A stretch of 6,683 nucleotides of DNA from Chlorobiota bacterium (GTDB taxonomy: Bacteria > Bacteroidota > Ignavibacteria > Ignavibacteriales > Ignavibacteriaceae). The notes beneath the pieces are model-generated. The model did no database searches and was not told the origin of the DNA. It saw only the letters and a program-made list of their open reading frames with translations. The position numbers and the translations under genes are program-made. Below are positions 1 to 6,683 of this stretch, one piece after another (position 1 is the first letter of the stretch; each line of letters starts with the position of its first letter). The stretch lies in the NCBI GenBank assembly GCA_008363265.1, contig RHKR01000303.1, positions 1-6,683 on the forward strand, written 5' to 3'.

Positions 1-10
1 GTTTATACTG

Positions 11-1189
11 ATGCTTCTGTCACTCTCCCAGAATCTGAAACTGATAGGTGGACTGGCTTTCCTTGCTGTTGCGCTCTCTGTGGGAGGCACCTGGTACTCG
101 TACGACTCGGCTGTAACGGGGATCGACAGAGTGATCGAGATGAAGAGGGCCGTGCTTTCTGAACTCTACCGGGGCACATCTACTCTGTCCAAGCCGGTCG
201 TCATCCCTCCGACGGAAATTTTGACCTTCTTCGATTATGCATTGGGAAAATCAAATACCGATCTGAATCCTCTGATCGGTTATTCAGCCACAGCTGATGC
301 GTTTTCAGTTTCATCATCGGTCAGAGTTTTTGCAAGAACCCTTCGGAAGCTGGAAGACGGTTCGTATGCTGCAAAATTTGAACCTGTGGATGACGAATCT
401 GCCGGTGAGAAAAGGGTTGCCTCGATCGCCATTCCGGATAACAGCGGGTTCCTGAATACAAGCGGATTTTTTGCATTCAAAATGAAGATCGATGATATCT
501 CGATCAAAGGGGGTCCGGCCTCGGTCTTCGGAATCGCCTTCAATCATTTCTATCTGATAATCACCCCGAATTATGCCAGACTGATAAAAAAATCAGTCCC
601 GCCTGAAGGCCAGAGTGATGAACTCCTTATTCTTAGCGAAATGAAGAATTTTGACTACACTATCGAAGCCTCAGGATCGACAAAAGATGTTGAACCGGCA
701 GGAATCGTTGAGCGTGTTTTTGCGGATACGGAGATAGCCAGAGGTGAAGTGTCGGTTGGTGAGGAAAAATTTGATCTGGAAGTTTCTGCCCTCTTCTCGA
801 CAATTTCGGTGAAGATCAACGGTAAGGAAGTTATCCTCGCCAAGAACAAAAGTGGTTTCACAGATCTCGACTATGAAGAGTTCAAACCTGCAATTTCCTT
901 ACTGGTAGGCGCGAAAAGTGTCTACTCATTCGGTATGGTGTCGATCAGCGCGATCACGGACCCGACCACTGAAAGGAATACACTGGCAAAAAAAGACCTG
1001 AAGTGTAAACCCACACAGGCTGCGGCTTTTTTCACTGACGCCCAATTATCGCAGAAAGCATCAGCCAATCCAGGACCCAAGGAAGAGCTGGTGGTTACCG
1101 GAATGATCGGAGATGCTATTCAACTTGAAACCGGTTCAGGCTTAAGGGTTTATCTGAATAAAAAAGATGTGGAAGATATTTTCTTCTAA
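11..1189 (+). CDS. Membrane-anchored exported protein of unknown function, 392 aa (start may lie upstream)
   Basis: I do not recognise this protein family. Residues 8-29 are one hydrophobic segment after a short N-terminus with a single Lys, which fits a signal anchor with the rest outside the cytoplasm. Residues 150-315 look beta-rich. The stretch around 255-272 (alternating hydrophobics ending in VKINGKEV) followed by a GFxDLDYEE turn resembles concanavalin-like or LamG beta sandwiches, which often carry a 'vNGk.v' hairpin; this is inference from pattern only. The C-terminal 55 residues (about 335-392, with ELVVTGMIGDAIQLE) resemble a small OB-like barrel of the tRNA_anti-like type, also weak. 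Only one Cys (332) is present. There is no Shine-Dalgarno in the 10 bases before the ATG, and the frame is open to the window edge, so the true start may be further left. The gene converges on the AttH-like gene with a 3-nt gap and no visible terminator. The ORF is convincing; the function is unknown. Confidence 0.8.
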   Translation: MLLSLSQNLKLIGGLAFLAVALSVGGTWYSYDSAVTGIDRVIEMKRAVLSELYRGTSTLSKPVVIPPTEILTFFDYALGKSNTDLNPLIGYSATADAFSVSSSVRVFARTLRKLEDGSYAAKFEPVDDESAGEKRVASIAIPDNSGFLNTSGFFAFKMKIDDISIKGGPASVFGIAFNHFYLIITPNYARLIKKSVPPEGQSDELLILSEMKNFDYTIEASGSTKDVEPAGIVERVFADTEIARGEVSVGEEKFDLEVSALFSTISVKINGKEVILAKNKSGFTDLDYEEFKPAISLLVGAKSVYSFGMVSISAITDPTTERNTLAKKDLKCKPTQAAAFFTDAQLSQKASANPGPKEELVVTGMIGDAIQLETGSGLRVYLNKKDVEDIFF

Positions 1190-1192
1190 CGG

Positions 1193-2335
1193 TCAGTCAG
1201 CGTAACCCGTAAGTTCCACATATCCCTTGCCGGGTATTTTTGCGCCTTTTTCCGTCTTCTCTGCATCAACAGCACCTTCGTAATAACGGATCGAGAACTT
1301 GTGTTCCTGATCTTTCATTGCGGTTTTTATTGAATACCGTGCACTTAATGGCAGCACTTCGATCGACCATTCAGAGGGATATTTTATACCGTCAACGTTT
1401 GTGAACGAAAGTGTGGTAAGTTTTAGATCATCACCCTTCAGAACAGTATATGAACCATCTTTCGATACAAAACTTCCCTTCTGGAAGTTGGTGTTTCCTT
1501 CCCTGTCCCTCAGTCTCAAATACATCAACTCAGTCTGATCATCAAGGTGAAGAGCAAACCAGTCCCACCCCTTCTGATCTTCATCCAGGGCACTTGTCGA
1601 CCACTCCCTGTCCATCCATGAGTATCCCGTCAGTTGCTTTTGCACACCGTTTACTGAAAAGACCGCATCTGTCTTCAGTCGGGTAAAAGAATAGTAATAG
1701 GAAGCGTTCCCCTCTTTGTTGGATTTCCTGCTTAACCCCTTATCTCCCTGAAGAACGGGACCCTTTTGGGGATGCAGTTCGAGTTCCAGTTTGATGTTGT
1801 TTTTAATCGCCAGAACTGTCATTTTAGGCCGCGATGGATCAGCGCCGAAATCATATTTAAGAGATACACTTCCCGCGTAGACCACTGAATTTACAGGATC
1901 GCTACCTCCCAATCCTTCAGAACCCCGGGCGAAGCTTTCGAATGAGTGGAATTCTCCAGTTGAGAGGTCACTAACACCGATATGGGCGGAATATACCGCG
2001 GAAGCCGATATACCGGTTGTGTCCTCATTTTTCAACGGATAGATACCGTTCCTGAATATCGTGACCTGATATCCGAATCTTTTACCGTCAGCCGATGAAA
2101 GATTGCCGGTAAAATACCACCATTCTGTCCTGAACTCGGGATGCGCGAAGTGGTCACGCGGAAAACTGATGTCCACCACGGAATCGGCTTTTCTGAATCC
2201 ACTCCCGTCGCCTGCCATCACAGAGGCTACTGTCAGGTCACCGGAGGAGCCGGTTTCAACGCTTTTGTCAACTATCAGCAGGATCACTCCTGAGAGTATT
2301 ATTAACGCAGTAAGTGAAAGAGCCAAAAGCCTCAT
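1193..2335 (-). CDS. AttH/CrtC-type lipocalin-like secreted protein (predicted secreted hydrolase family), 380 aa
   Basis: The family (COG5621; CrtC N-terminal lipocalin domain plus Lipocalin_9) has two lipocalin-like beta barrels. It includes carotenoid hydratase CrtC and the AttH protein of the attEFGH locus; most members have no assigned reaction. Hallmarks seen: FPRDHFAHPEFRTEWWYFTG at residues 58-77, GYQVTIFRNG at 88-97, YSAH at 115-118, SWMDREWS at 239-246, GWDWFALHLDD at 256-266, and YYEGAV ... GYVELTGY at the C-terminus (351-378). Residues 3-22 form a hydrophobic segment without a nearby Cys, so it is a signal peptide or anchor and not a lipoprotein; the protein should face the periplasm or outside. 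The frame extends 47 codons upstream to 2476, but that part overlaps the permease 3' end and matches nothing. The ATG at 2335 has GGAGG four bases before it and overlaps the permease stop as TAATG, so I chose it. It is the last gene of the ATPase-permease-AttH unit, which implies that it works with that ABC machine on a hydrophobic ligand (inference). Confidence 0.9.
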   Translation of the reverse strand: MRLLALSLTALIILSGVILLIVDKSVETGSSGDLTVASVMAGDGSGFRKADSVVDISFPRDHFAHPEFRTEWWYFTGNLSSADGKRFGYQVTIFRNGIYPLKNEDTTGISASAVYSAHIGVSDLSTGEFHSFESFARGSEGLGGSDPVNSVVYAGSVSLKYDFGADPSRPKMTVLAIKNNIKLELELHPQKGPVLQGDKGLSRKSNKEGNASYYYSFTRLKTDAVFSVNGVQKQLTGYSWMDREWSTSALDEDQKGWDWFALHLDDQTELMYLRLRDREGNTNFQKGSFVSKDGSYTVLKGDDLKLTTLSFTNVDGIKYPSEWSIEVLPLSARYSIKTAMKDQEHKFSIRYYEGAVDAEKTEKGAKIPGKGYVELTGYAD

Positions 2336-2576
2336 TATTCCTCCCTCAGCGCCATGGCGGGTGATGTTACCGCCATCTTGTAGGCAGGATAAAAACCGGC
2401 CAGAACTGATGCCGTAACAGAAATTATCATGGCCTGTAGCAGCACCATGGGATCCACCATCATATTCATCGTCCATCCGAAAGAACGTAGATTAATAACA
2501 TATATCAGGCAATAAGCCAGCACGATCCCGAGGGGTACCGCGATTATCGATGCAAGCACTCCCATGGTGGTTGCGA
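2335..2576 (-). pseudogene. 3' remnant of the FtsX-type permease, out of frame with the main part
   Basis: This piece encodes the last two membrane segments of the permease in a different frame from the 5' part. From the ATG at 2565 it reads 76 aa: MGVLASIIAVPLGIVLAY (first helix), then INLRSFGWTM, then a second helix around VLLQAMIISVTASVLAG with the typical FYPAYKMAVTSPAMALREE tail. This is the normal C-terminus of FtsX-like permeases (PxxALRxE ending). It is therefore not a separate small gene. There is no Shine-Dalgarno before 2565, although the stop of the upstream frame at 2544 lies 22 nt inside it, so low-level reinitiation is possible. The TAA overlaps the start of the AttH-like gene. 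Either the gene is truly broken or the assembled sequence lost about 90-100 bases here. Confidence 0.8.
2336..2347 (-). promoter_or_regulatory. Ribosome binding site of the AttH-like gene, inside the permease 3' end
   Basis: On the minus strand GGAGG (2344-2340) lies four bases before the ATG at 2335. It is embedded in the last codons of the permease frame, whose TAA (2337-2335) overlaps the ATG by one base. This site decides the start of the AttH-like protein against the longer open frame. It also suggests translation coupled to the permease, or independent initiation if upstream translation stops early at 2544. Confidence 0.75.
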
Positions 2577-4787
2577 CATCATGGCACTTAGAATGCCGAT
2601 AAATGCAACAACAACCGAAAGGATGTGGAGCATACCTGCGACAATGAATGTACGGTCGAATATCTGCACCGAGTAGTCACGCAACTCACCGTTGGAGCGG
2701 ATCAGTATGCTCCTCATTTTCGGGAATAACCCTTTAATTTCATTCCTGATCTTTTCCCGGTCTGCACCTTCGACAAGGTAGACACCAATTCCTGAAATTT
2801 TATCACTCTTCCAGATATTACTGAAAACCGCGTGATCGATGGCAATGTGCCCGGTTTCAGAGGAGTAGTCGTAGTAGATCGCCGATACCCTGAATTTCCT
2901 GTTGCCCGAAGGAGTGGATATATCCACCTCATCCCCGACGGAAAGCCCCCATTTGCAGGCAAAAGTTTCAGTTACCAATGCACCTTTTCCGGTTCTGATC
3001 TCCTTCCACGCGGAAGTGGCGTCGCCTTCTTTAAGATCGAACCGTCCTTCATTCGACGGATGAATACCCGAGCCAAATACTTCCACTTCCTTCTTACGGA
3101 ATGTGCTTTTGGCTTCTGAATAATAGTCAAGTGCCCGTACGCCCTGAACAGATTCGATCTTTTTAAGAACACTGCGGTCCATAACAGCCTCATTCTTTCT
3201 CGAGACAAGCCCGGGTGCTGAAACAAAAAGATCTGCCACAAGAGTCTGCTCAAGCCAGTTGATAACGGTGCCCCTGAACGAACTGATCATGGTCGATACC
3301 CCGATCGTCGCCGAGACAGCAATCGCAAGTGCGGCGATCGCAATTGTGGTTCTGCTAAGATTGGCTGTTATACCCCGGATTCCAAGACGGGCTTTACCCC
3401 CGGCAATTTTCACTATTACGGGCTCGATCAGAGCCACACCCTTAATAACCACAAAGGGTGTCATCAGGGCGAATGAAATTATGATAAATAGCATACCCGC
3501 ATAACTGAGCAGGATTCCGGTCCCGGTGAAAAGCAGAATGGAAACACCGGTTACCATGGAAACAACCGAAAGAACCGTCAGCAGACCAGCACGCTTCCTT
3601 ATTCCTGTTTCGAGCGTTGAACGCCGTGCGGCAAGACCGGGGGGTGTGGTTGCAGCTTCATAAGCAGGGAATATCGAGGCTATTACCGTTCCCATCACTC
3701 CCGCGAAAACAGCCTTGATTACGCTCTCAGCCGGAATATCGACCGATCGAACGTTTGTCACAAAATATAGATCATTGATGCTCTGAGTGATCAGATCAAG
3801 AAGCTGAGTGCCGAGAATGATACCTCCAAGTACTCCCAGGAGAGTTCCGGCAGAGGCGATAAAGATCGATTCCGCGATTATCTGGGTATAAATCTCCTTG
3901 CCTGTAACACCCATCGATCGGAATAAAGCCAGAAGTTTTCTCCGCTGCACAACCGAAAAGGTCATTGAATTGTAGATAAGGAACAGACCCACAACCAGGC
4001 CAAGCATGCTCATCGCGTTCAGATTAAGTCTGAAGGCCTCCGTCATCGATCTTGCTGTATCATTCGTTTTGGTGGTACTTTTCAGGAGAATTTCACTGTT
4101 CTTCTCCAGATAGTCATTGACCAACGAAGTGCTGCGCTCGTCGAGGATAAGATCAATATAAGAGAATGCTCTCCCGGTCCCGAAGAGTGATGCAGCCGTT
4201 TCAATGTCCGCGATAAGGAACTGGTTTATGCTGCTCTTTTCACCGTCAGTCAGAGGGAGTACAGATTCGAGAAACACAACCGACTCTTTTCCCTGCCACT
4301 CTATTCTGATCGAGTCACCGGCTTTAAGTCCCGCAAACCCGGCGAATGATCCGGGAACGACCACCCTGTCACGGTTCTTCAGAAGCACCGGCAGAAGATC
4401 ATTCGAACTCCGGCTTTTCACGTCGATAAAATTCCTGAAATCAGCCTCGGAAAAAGGATCCAGACCTAAAAATGTGGCTGTGATATCCTGCTTACCCTTT
4501 ATCCTCACGTTCTGTTCGATAACCGGCGCTGAAGCATCTATCCCCATGTTTCTGAGCGCGATCAAATGTTTAATACCGATATCCCCTTCCTTTGCAACCA
4601 ATCTGTGGGTAGCCTTACCTGTGACGGTTTCCATTGAGATATCGAAAGCCCTGGTCGAACTTTCGTTGGCGATATCGATCGAGAGAATTATTCCCACACC
4701 AAGAGCAATCCCCAGGATGGAAAGGGATGTTTGCCAGGGGTGTGTGAAGAGATACCTAAGACCCGCCTTCTGAAAAAGTGTGATCAC
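2544..4787 (-). CDS. ABC transporter permease, two-module FtsX/MacB/YbbP-like, truncated by internal deletion and frameshift (747 aa)
   Basis: This is the inner-membrane subunit partnering the ATPase encoded upstream. Helix 1 is at residues 18-36, followed by a MacB-type periplasmic domain (about 40-250), helices at 258-278, 305-326 and 356-375, a linking helical pair at 400-448, a second module helix at 480-502, a second periplasmic domain (about 505-705), and a helix at 712-737. The first coupling loop is intact (QRRKLLALFRSMGVTGKEIY, 281-300). The second should follow LSAMM (733-737) as an LQLERxREhxVLRAxG-type stretch but is absent: the frame reads ten unrelated residues and stops at 2544. 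The expected C-terminus continues in another frame down to 2335. Repaired, the protein would be about 845 aa, near E. coli YbbP (about 800). The start is GTG, overlapping the ATPase stop as GTGA; the conserved N-terminus FQKAGLRYLFTHPWQT supports it. Family assignment is firm; whether the gene is functional is doubtful. Confidence 0.88.
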   Translation of the reverse strand: MITLFQKAGLRYLFTHPWQTSLSILGIALGVGIILSIDIANESSTRAFDISMETVTGKATHRLVAKEGDIGIKHLIALRNMGIDASAPVIEQNVRIKGKQDITATFLGLDPFSEADFRNFIDVKSRSSNDLLPVLLKNRDRVVVPGSFAGFAGLKAGDSIRIEWQGKESVVFLESVLPLTDGEKSSINQFLIADIETAASLFGTGRAFSYIDLILDERSTSLVNDYLEKNSEILLKSTTKTNDTARSMTEAFRLNLNAMSMLGLVVGLFLIYNSMTFSVVQRRKLLALFRSMGVTGKEIYTQIIAESIFIASAGTLLGVLGGIILGTQLLDLITQSINDLYFVTNVRSVDIPAESVIKAVFAGVMGTVIASIFPAYEAATTPPGLAARRSTLETGIRKRAGLLTVLSVVSMVTGVSILLFTGTGILLSYAGMLFIIISFALMTPFVVIKGVALIEPVIVKIAGGKARLGIRGITANLSRTTIAIAALAIAVSATIGVSTMISSFRGTVINWLEQTLVADLFVSAPGLVSRKNEAVMDRSVLKKIESVQGVRALDYYSEAKSTFRKKEVEVFGSGIHPSNEGRFDLKEGDATSAWKEIRTGKGALVTETFACKWGLSVGDEVDISTPSGNRKFRVSAIYYDYSSETGHIAIDHAVFSNIWKSDKISGIGVYLVEGADREKIRNEIKGLFPKMRSILIRSNGELRDYSVQIFDRTFIVAGMLHILSVVVAFIGILSAMMSQPPWECLHR

Positions 4788-5473
4788 GCCCCTGTTGCCC
4801 CCGAGATAACAGTTTCTCTCCCTTTGAACTCAATGATCTTGTCAGCCAATCCAAGCAGATCGCGGCTGTGAGTTGCCATCACCATCGTTTTACCGGCCTT
4901 CTTAACAAGTGTGTCGAGCAGTTCGATCACTTTGTCGGCCGTTTGGTAGTCGAGGTTGCCGGTGGGTTCATCAGCGAGAATTATCTTGGGATCGTGCACC
5001 AGGGCTCTTGCAATTGCCACCCTCTGCTGTTCGCCTCCTGAAAGGAGATCAGGATAAGTGTCAGCCCTGTTGGCAAGCCCCACTTCGGAAAGGAGAAACT
5101 CAGCCCTCTCAAGGTCTTCACGGGTCATTTTATCTGTAAGTTCCAATGCGAGTTTCAGGTTTTCCATTACGGTAAGGGTGGGGATCAGATTGAAGAACTG
5201 AAATACAAAACCGACATTTTTCCTTCGGAAAATGGTACGGTGAGGTTCTTTTAAGGCTGTGAGTTCAGTGGAATCGATGAATATCCGGCCACTGTCGGGC
5301 GTATCGATCCCGCTGAGAAGATTTAAAAGTGTGGATTTCCCTGAACCACTCCTGCCGAGGAGAATTACAAGTTCTCCTTCATCGATCGACAGATCAAGCC
5401 CGTCGAGGACGCGGTGGGATATTGTTCCTTCGGTGAAAGATCTGTGCAGATCCTGAACTTCGATATAGTGCAA
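4784..5473 (-). CDS. ABC transporter ATP-binding protein, MacB/LolD/YbbA type, 229 aa
   Basis: This cytoplasmic ATPase powers the adjacent FtsX-type permease. All motifs are present: Walker [10 protein letters not shown] (40-48), Q-loop Gln92 in [14 protein letters not shown] (the family's usual form), signature LSGGEQQR (144-151), Walker B IILADEP with catalytic Glu169, D-loop GNLD (172-175) and switch His202 in MATHS. Its length equals that of YbbA/LolD proteins (about 225-235 aa). The start is TTG at 5473: an in-frame TGA lies two codons upstream, and [13 protein letters not shown] aligns with normal family N-termini. The ATG at 5481 is in another frame. A weak GGAT lies about six bases before the TTG. 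The stop overlaps the permease GTG. The 59 nt before the gene contain no convincing terminator or promoter, so read-through from the DAHP synthase gene is plausible. The family is certain; the transported or extracted substrate is not. Confidence 0.95.
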   Translation of the reverse strand: MHYIEVQDLHRSFTEGTISHRVLDGLDLSIDEGELVILLGRSGSGKSTLLNLLSGIDTPDSGRIFIDSTELTALKEPHRTIFRRKNVGFVFQFFNLIPTLTVMENLKLALELTDKMTREDLERAEFLLSEVGLANRADTYPDLLSGGEQQRVAIARALVHDPKIILADEPTGNLDYQTADKVIELLDTLVKKAGKTMVMATHSRDLLGLADKIIEFKGRETVISGATGA

Positions 5474-5532
5474 ATGTCATCCGTTTTTTAGAGAAGTAAC
5501 ATGCACCGCCGGTTTTTAATTCAAAATCAGGC

Positions 5533-6683
5533 TCAGATCTTTGCCAGTTCCTCCATCATCTGATCGAACTGGCGGAAACTCATCGATTGTTGCGCGTCAC
5601 TGAGGGCTTTGTCCGGATCGGGATGAAACTCGATCATGATACCGTGCGCTCCTACCACTTTTGCGGCCTTCGCCAGCGGGATAACCTTGTCACGGTGTCC
5701 CACAGCATGCGATGGATCAACAATAACCGGGAGATGTGTAAGTTCTTTAAGTACAGGTATCGCGCTGAGGTCGAGAGTGTTTCTTGTGGCTGTCTCGAAT
5801 GTCCTGATCCCCCTTTCGCAGAGGATAACCTGACGATTCCCCTGAGCAAGAATATACTCAGCCGCGCTAAGGAGTTCTTCGATCGACGACATCAAACCAC
5901 GCTTCAAAAGAACCGGTCTGTGTGTCTTCCCGACTTCGATCAAGAGCGAAAAGTTCTGCATGTTCCTGGCGCCGATCTGCAGAATATCGGAGTGCTTAGC
6001 AACCTCTTCAACCTGATTTATCGACAGCACTTCCGTGATCACCGGGAGATCGTAAACTTTGCCCGCCTCGGTAAGGTACTCCAACCCCTCATAACCCAGG
6101 CCCATGAAAGCGTATGGATTTGTTCTCGGTTTGAAGCACCCGCCACGGAGAATGTGTCCGCTCGTCTGTTTAAGTTCACGTGCACACTGGAATATCTGAT
6201 CCTTCGATTCAACCGAACATGGACCACCAATAACAACGAAATTGTCACCTCCGATCAGAACATCCTTCACCCTGATCACCGTATCTTCGGTTTTGTACTC
6301 CCTTCCTGCGAGTTTGTAAGGTGAATTCCGCCTTTTCTCAACGGGTTTCGGCTCGAATATCTCCTCCCTTTCATCAGGCACATCTTCAAGTGCTGACTCC
6401 ACCGGGCTGATCACCGCCACTGCGGTTTTATCGATATCATTTGCCGGGTAACTTCCGAAAATTTTGAAGTAGCGTGAGTTCTTGCCCAGTTCATCGAGCA
6501 TCAGACTGACCTTGTCATCTTCAATGTTCCCTTCGAAATCGATATAAAACATCTCCTCCCACGGGTTTCCGGGAACGGGACGCGACTGTATCTTCGTCAT
6601 GTTGATGCCATACTTGTTGAAGACCATCAATGCTTCAACGAGTGCGCCTGCTTTTTGCGCTGTGGCGATCACAATGGAGGTTT
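5533..6683 (-). CDS. aroF: PheA-type ACT domain fused to type I-beta DAHP synthase (3-deoxy-7-phosphoheptulonate synthase), 5' end outside window
   Basis: Residue numbers count from the GTG codon at 6672, but the frame is open to the edge, so the protein starts outside. The first part is an ACT domain of the prephenate dehydratase kind (reading TSIVIATAQKAGALVEAL, then INMTKIQSRP at 23-32, then FYIDFEGN at 42-49). In PheA these GAL and ESRP motifs bind phenylalanine. A charged, proline-containing linker follows (about 82-120). Residues 125-379 are a whole DAHP synthase, which condenses phosphoenolpyruvate and erythrose 4-phosphate in the first shikimate step. Visible motifs are GGPCSVES (149-156), RGGCFKPRTNPYAF (176-189), IGARNMQNF (233-241), LLKRG (255-259), CERGIRTFE (285-293), DPSHAVGHRDKV (319-330) and IEFHPDPDKALSDAQQS (347-363). 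The expected metal ligands Cys152, His322, Glu348 and Asp359 are present, so it should be active. Regulation by phenylalanine through the ACT domain is inferred. A prephenate dehydratase catalytic domain may precede it. The Cys in RGGC is usually Ala. Confidence 0.93.
   Translation of the reverse strand, partial: TSIVIATAQKAGALVEALMVFNKYGINMTKIQSRPVPGNPWEEMFYIDFEGNIEDDKVSLMLDELGKNSRYFKIFGSYPANDIDKTAVAVISPVESALEDVPDEREEIFEPKPVEKRRNSPYKLAGREYKTEDTVIRVKDVLIGGDNFVVIGGPCSVESKDQIFQCARELKQTSGHILRGGCFKPRTNPYAFMGLGYEGLEYLTEAGKVYDLPVITEVLSINQVEEVAKHSDILQIGARNMQNFSLLIEVGKTHRPVLLKRGLMSSIEELLSAAEYILAQGNRQVILCERGIRTFETATRNTLDLSAIPVLKELTHLPVIVDPSHAVGHRDKVIPLAKAAKVVGAHGIMIEFHPDPDKALSDAQQSMSFRQFDQMMEELAKI

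Noticed and set aside
1180..1215. Bidirectional terminator between the two convergent genes.
   Set aside because: Only a four-base stem (ACGG/CCGT) with a large loop can be drawn, and there is no T run on either side.
2336..2476. Longer N-terminus (47 extra codons) for the AttH-like protein.
   Set aside because: It overlaps the conserved permease C-terminus in another frame, has no family similarity, and would bury the signal segment. The ATG at 2335 has a strong ribosome binding site.
2540..2580. Programmed ribosomal frameshift as an explanation for the broken permease.
   Set aside because: There is no slippery heptamer, and a slip cannot supply the roughly 30 missing coupling-loop residues.
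4204..4773. + strand open frame of 189 codons opposite the permease N-terminus.
   Set aside because: Antisense to the conserved permease, with low-information sequence and no initiation signal.
5500..5520. Possible terminator hairpin with ACCGCCGGT followed by a T run.
   Set aside because: The two arms leave only a one-base loop, so no stable hairpin can form. The T run follows on the + strand, where no gene ends.
5474..5532. Possible promoter before the ATPase gene: TTGAAT and, 17 nt later, TGTTAC on the minus strand.
   Set aside because: The -10 match is only three of six bases and the region is short and AT-rich; chance matches of this quality are common.
5587..6324. Long + strand open frame (245 codons) opposite the DAHP synthase.
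   Set aside because: It is antisense to an unmistakable conserved enzyme, has no recognisable domains and no ribosome binding site; it is a shadow of the codon use on the other strand.

Overview
The window holds five genes in two convergent blocks. One + strand gene occupies the left end. A run of four genes on the minus strand fills the rest and reads right to left. Coding density is very high: the convergent genes are 3 nt apart, the longest gap is 59 nt, and there is no gene-free stretch over 300 nt. I see no RNA gene, CRISPR array, insertion sequence or tandem repeat.

Region by region: (1) 11-1189 (+) encodes a membrane-anchored protein of unknown function, probably beta-rich and exported. 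(2) 1193-2335 (-) encodes an AttH/CrtC-type lipocalin-like protein (the 'predicted secreted hydrolase' family). (3) 2335-4787 (-) is a large two-module FtsX/MacB/YbbP-type ABC permease. It is broken near its 3' end: about 30 codons of the second cytoplasmic coupling loop are missing and the frame changes. (4) 4784-5473 (-) encodes the matching MacB/LolD/YbbA-type ATPase. (5) 5533-6683 (-) is the 3' part of a fusion protein running off the window. It has a PheA-type ACT domain followed by a complete type I-beta DAHP synthase, so it belongs to aromatic amino acid synthesis.

The ATPase, permease and AttH-like genes overlap (a GTGA overlap, then a TAATG overlap) and form one translationally coupled unit. 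This is the known ATPase-permease-AttH arrangement (compare attEFGH). By family knowledge, the ATPase and permease should form an inner-membrane mechanotransmission or lipid/lipoprotein-type ABC machine, and the AttH-like protein should be its extracytoplasmic partner acting on a hydrophobic ligand. The ligand is unknown. The DAHP synthase fusion lies only 59 nt upstream on the same strand and could be co-transcribed, but it has no obvious functional link.

Organism: a bacterium, probably Gram-negative because of the envelope-type ABC system. Base composition is close to balanced. The DAHP synthase fusion and the general protein character fit the Bacteroidota/Chlorobiota/Ignavibacteria side of the tree, but this is a weak inference. 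GATC is about three times as frequent as expected by chance.
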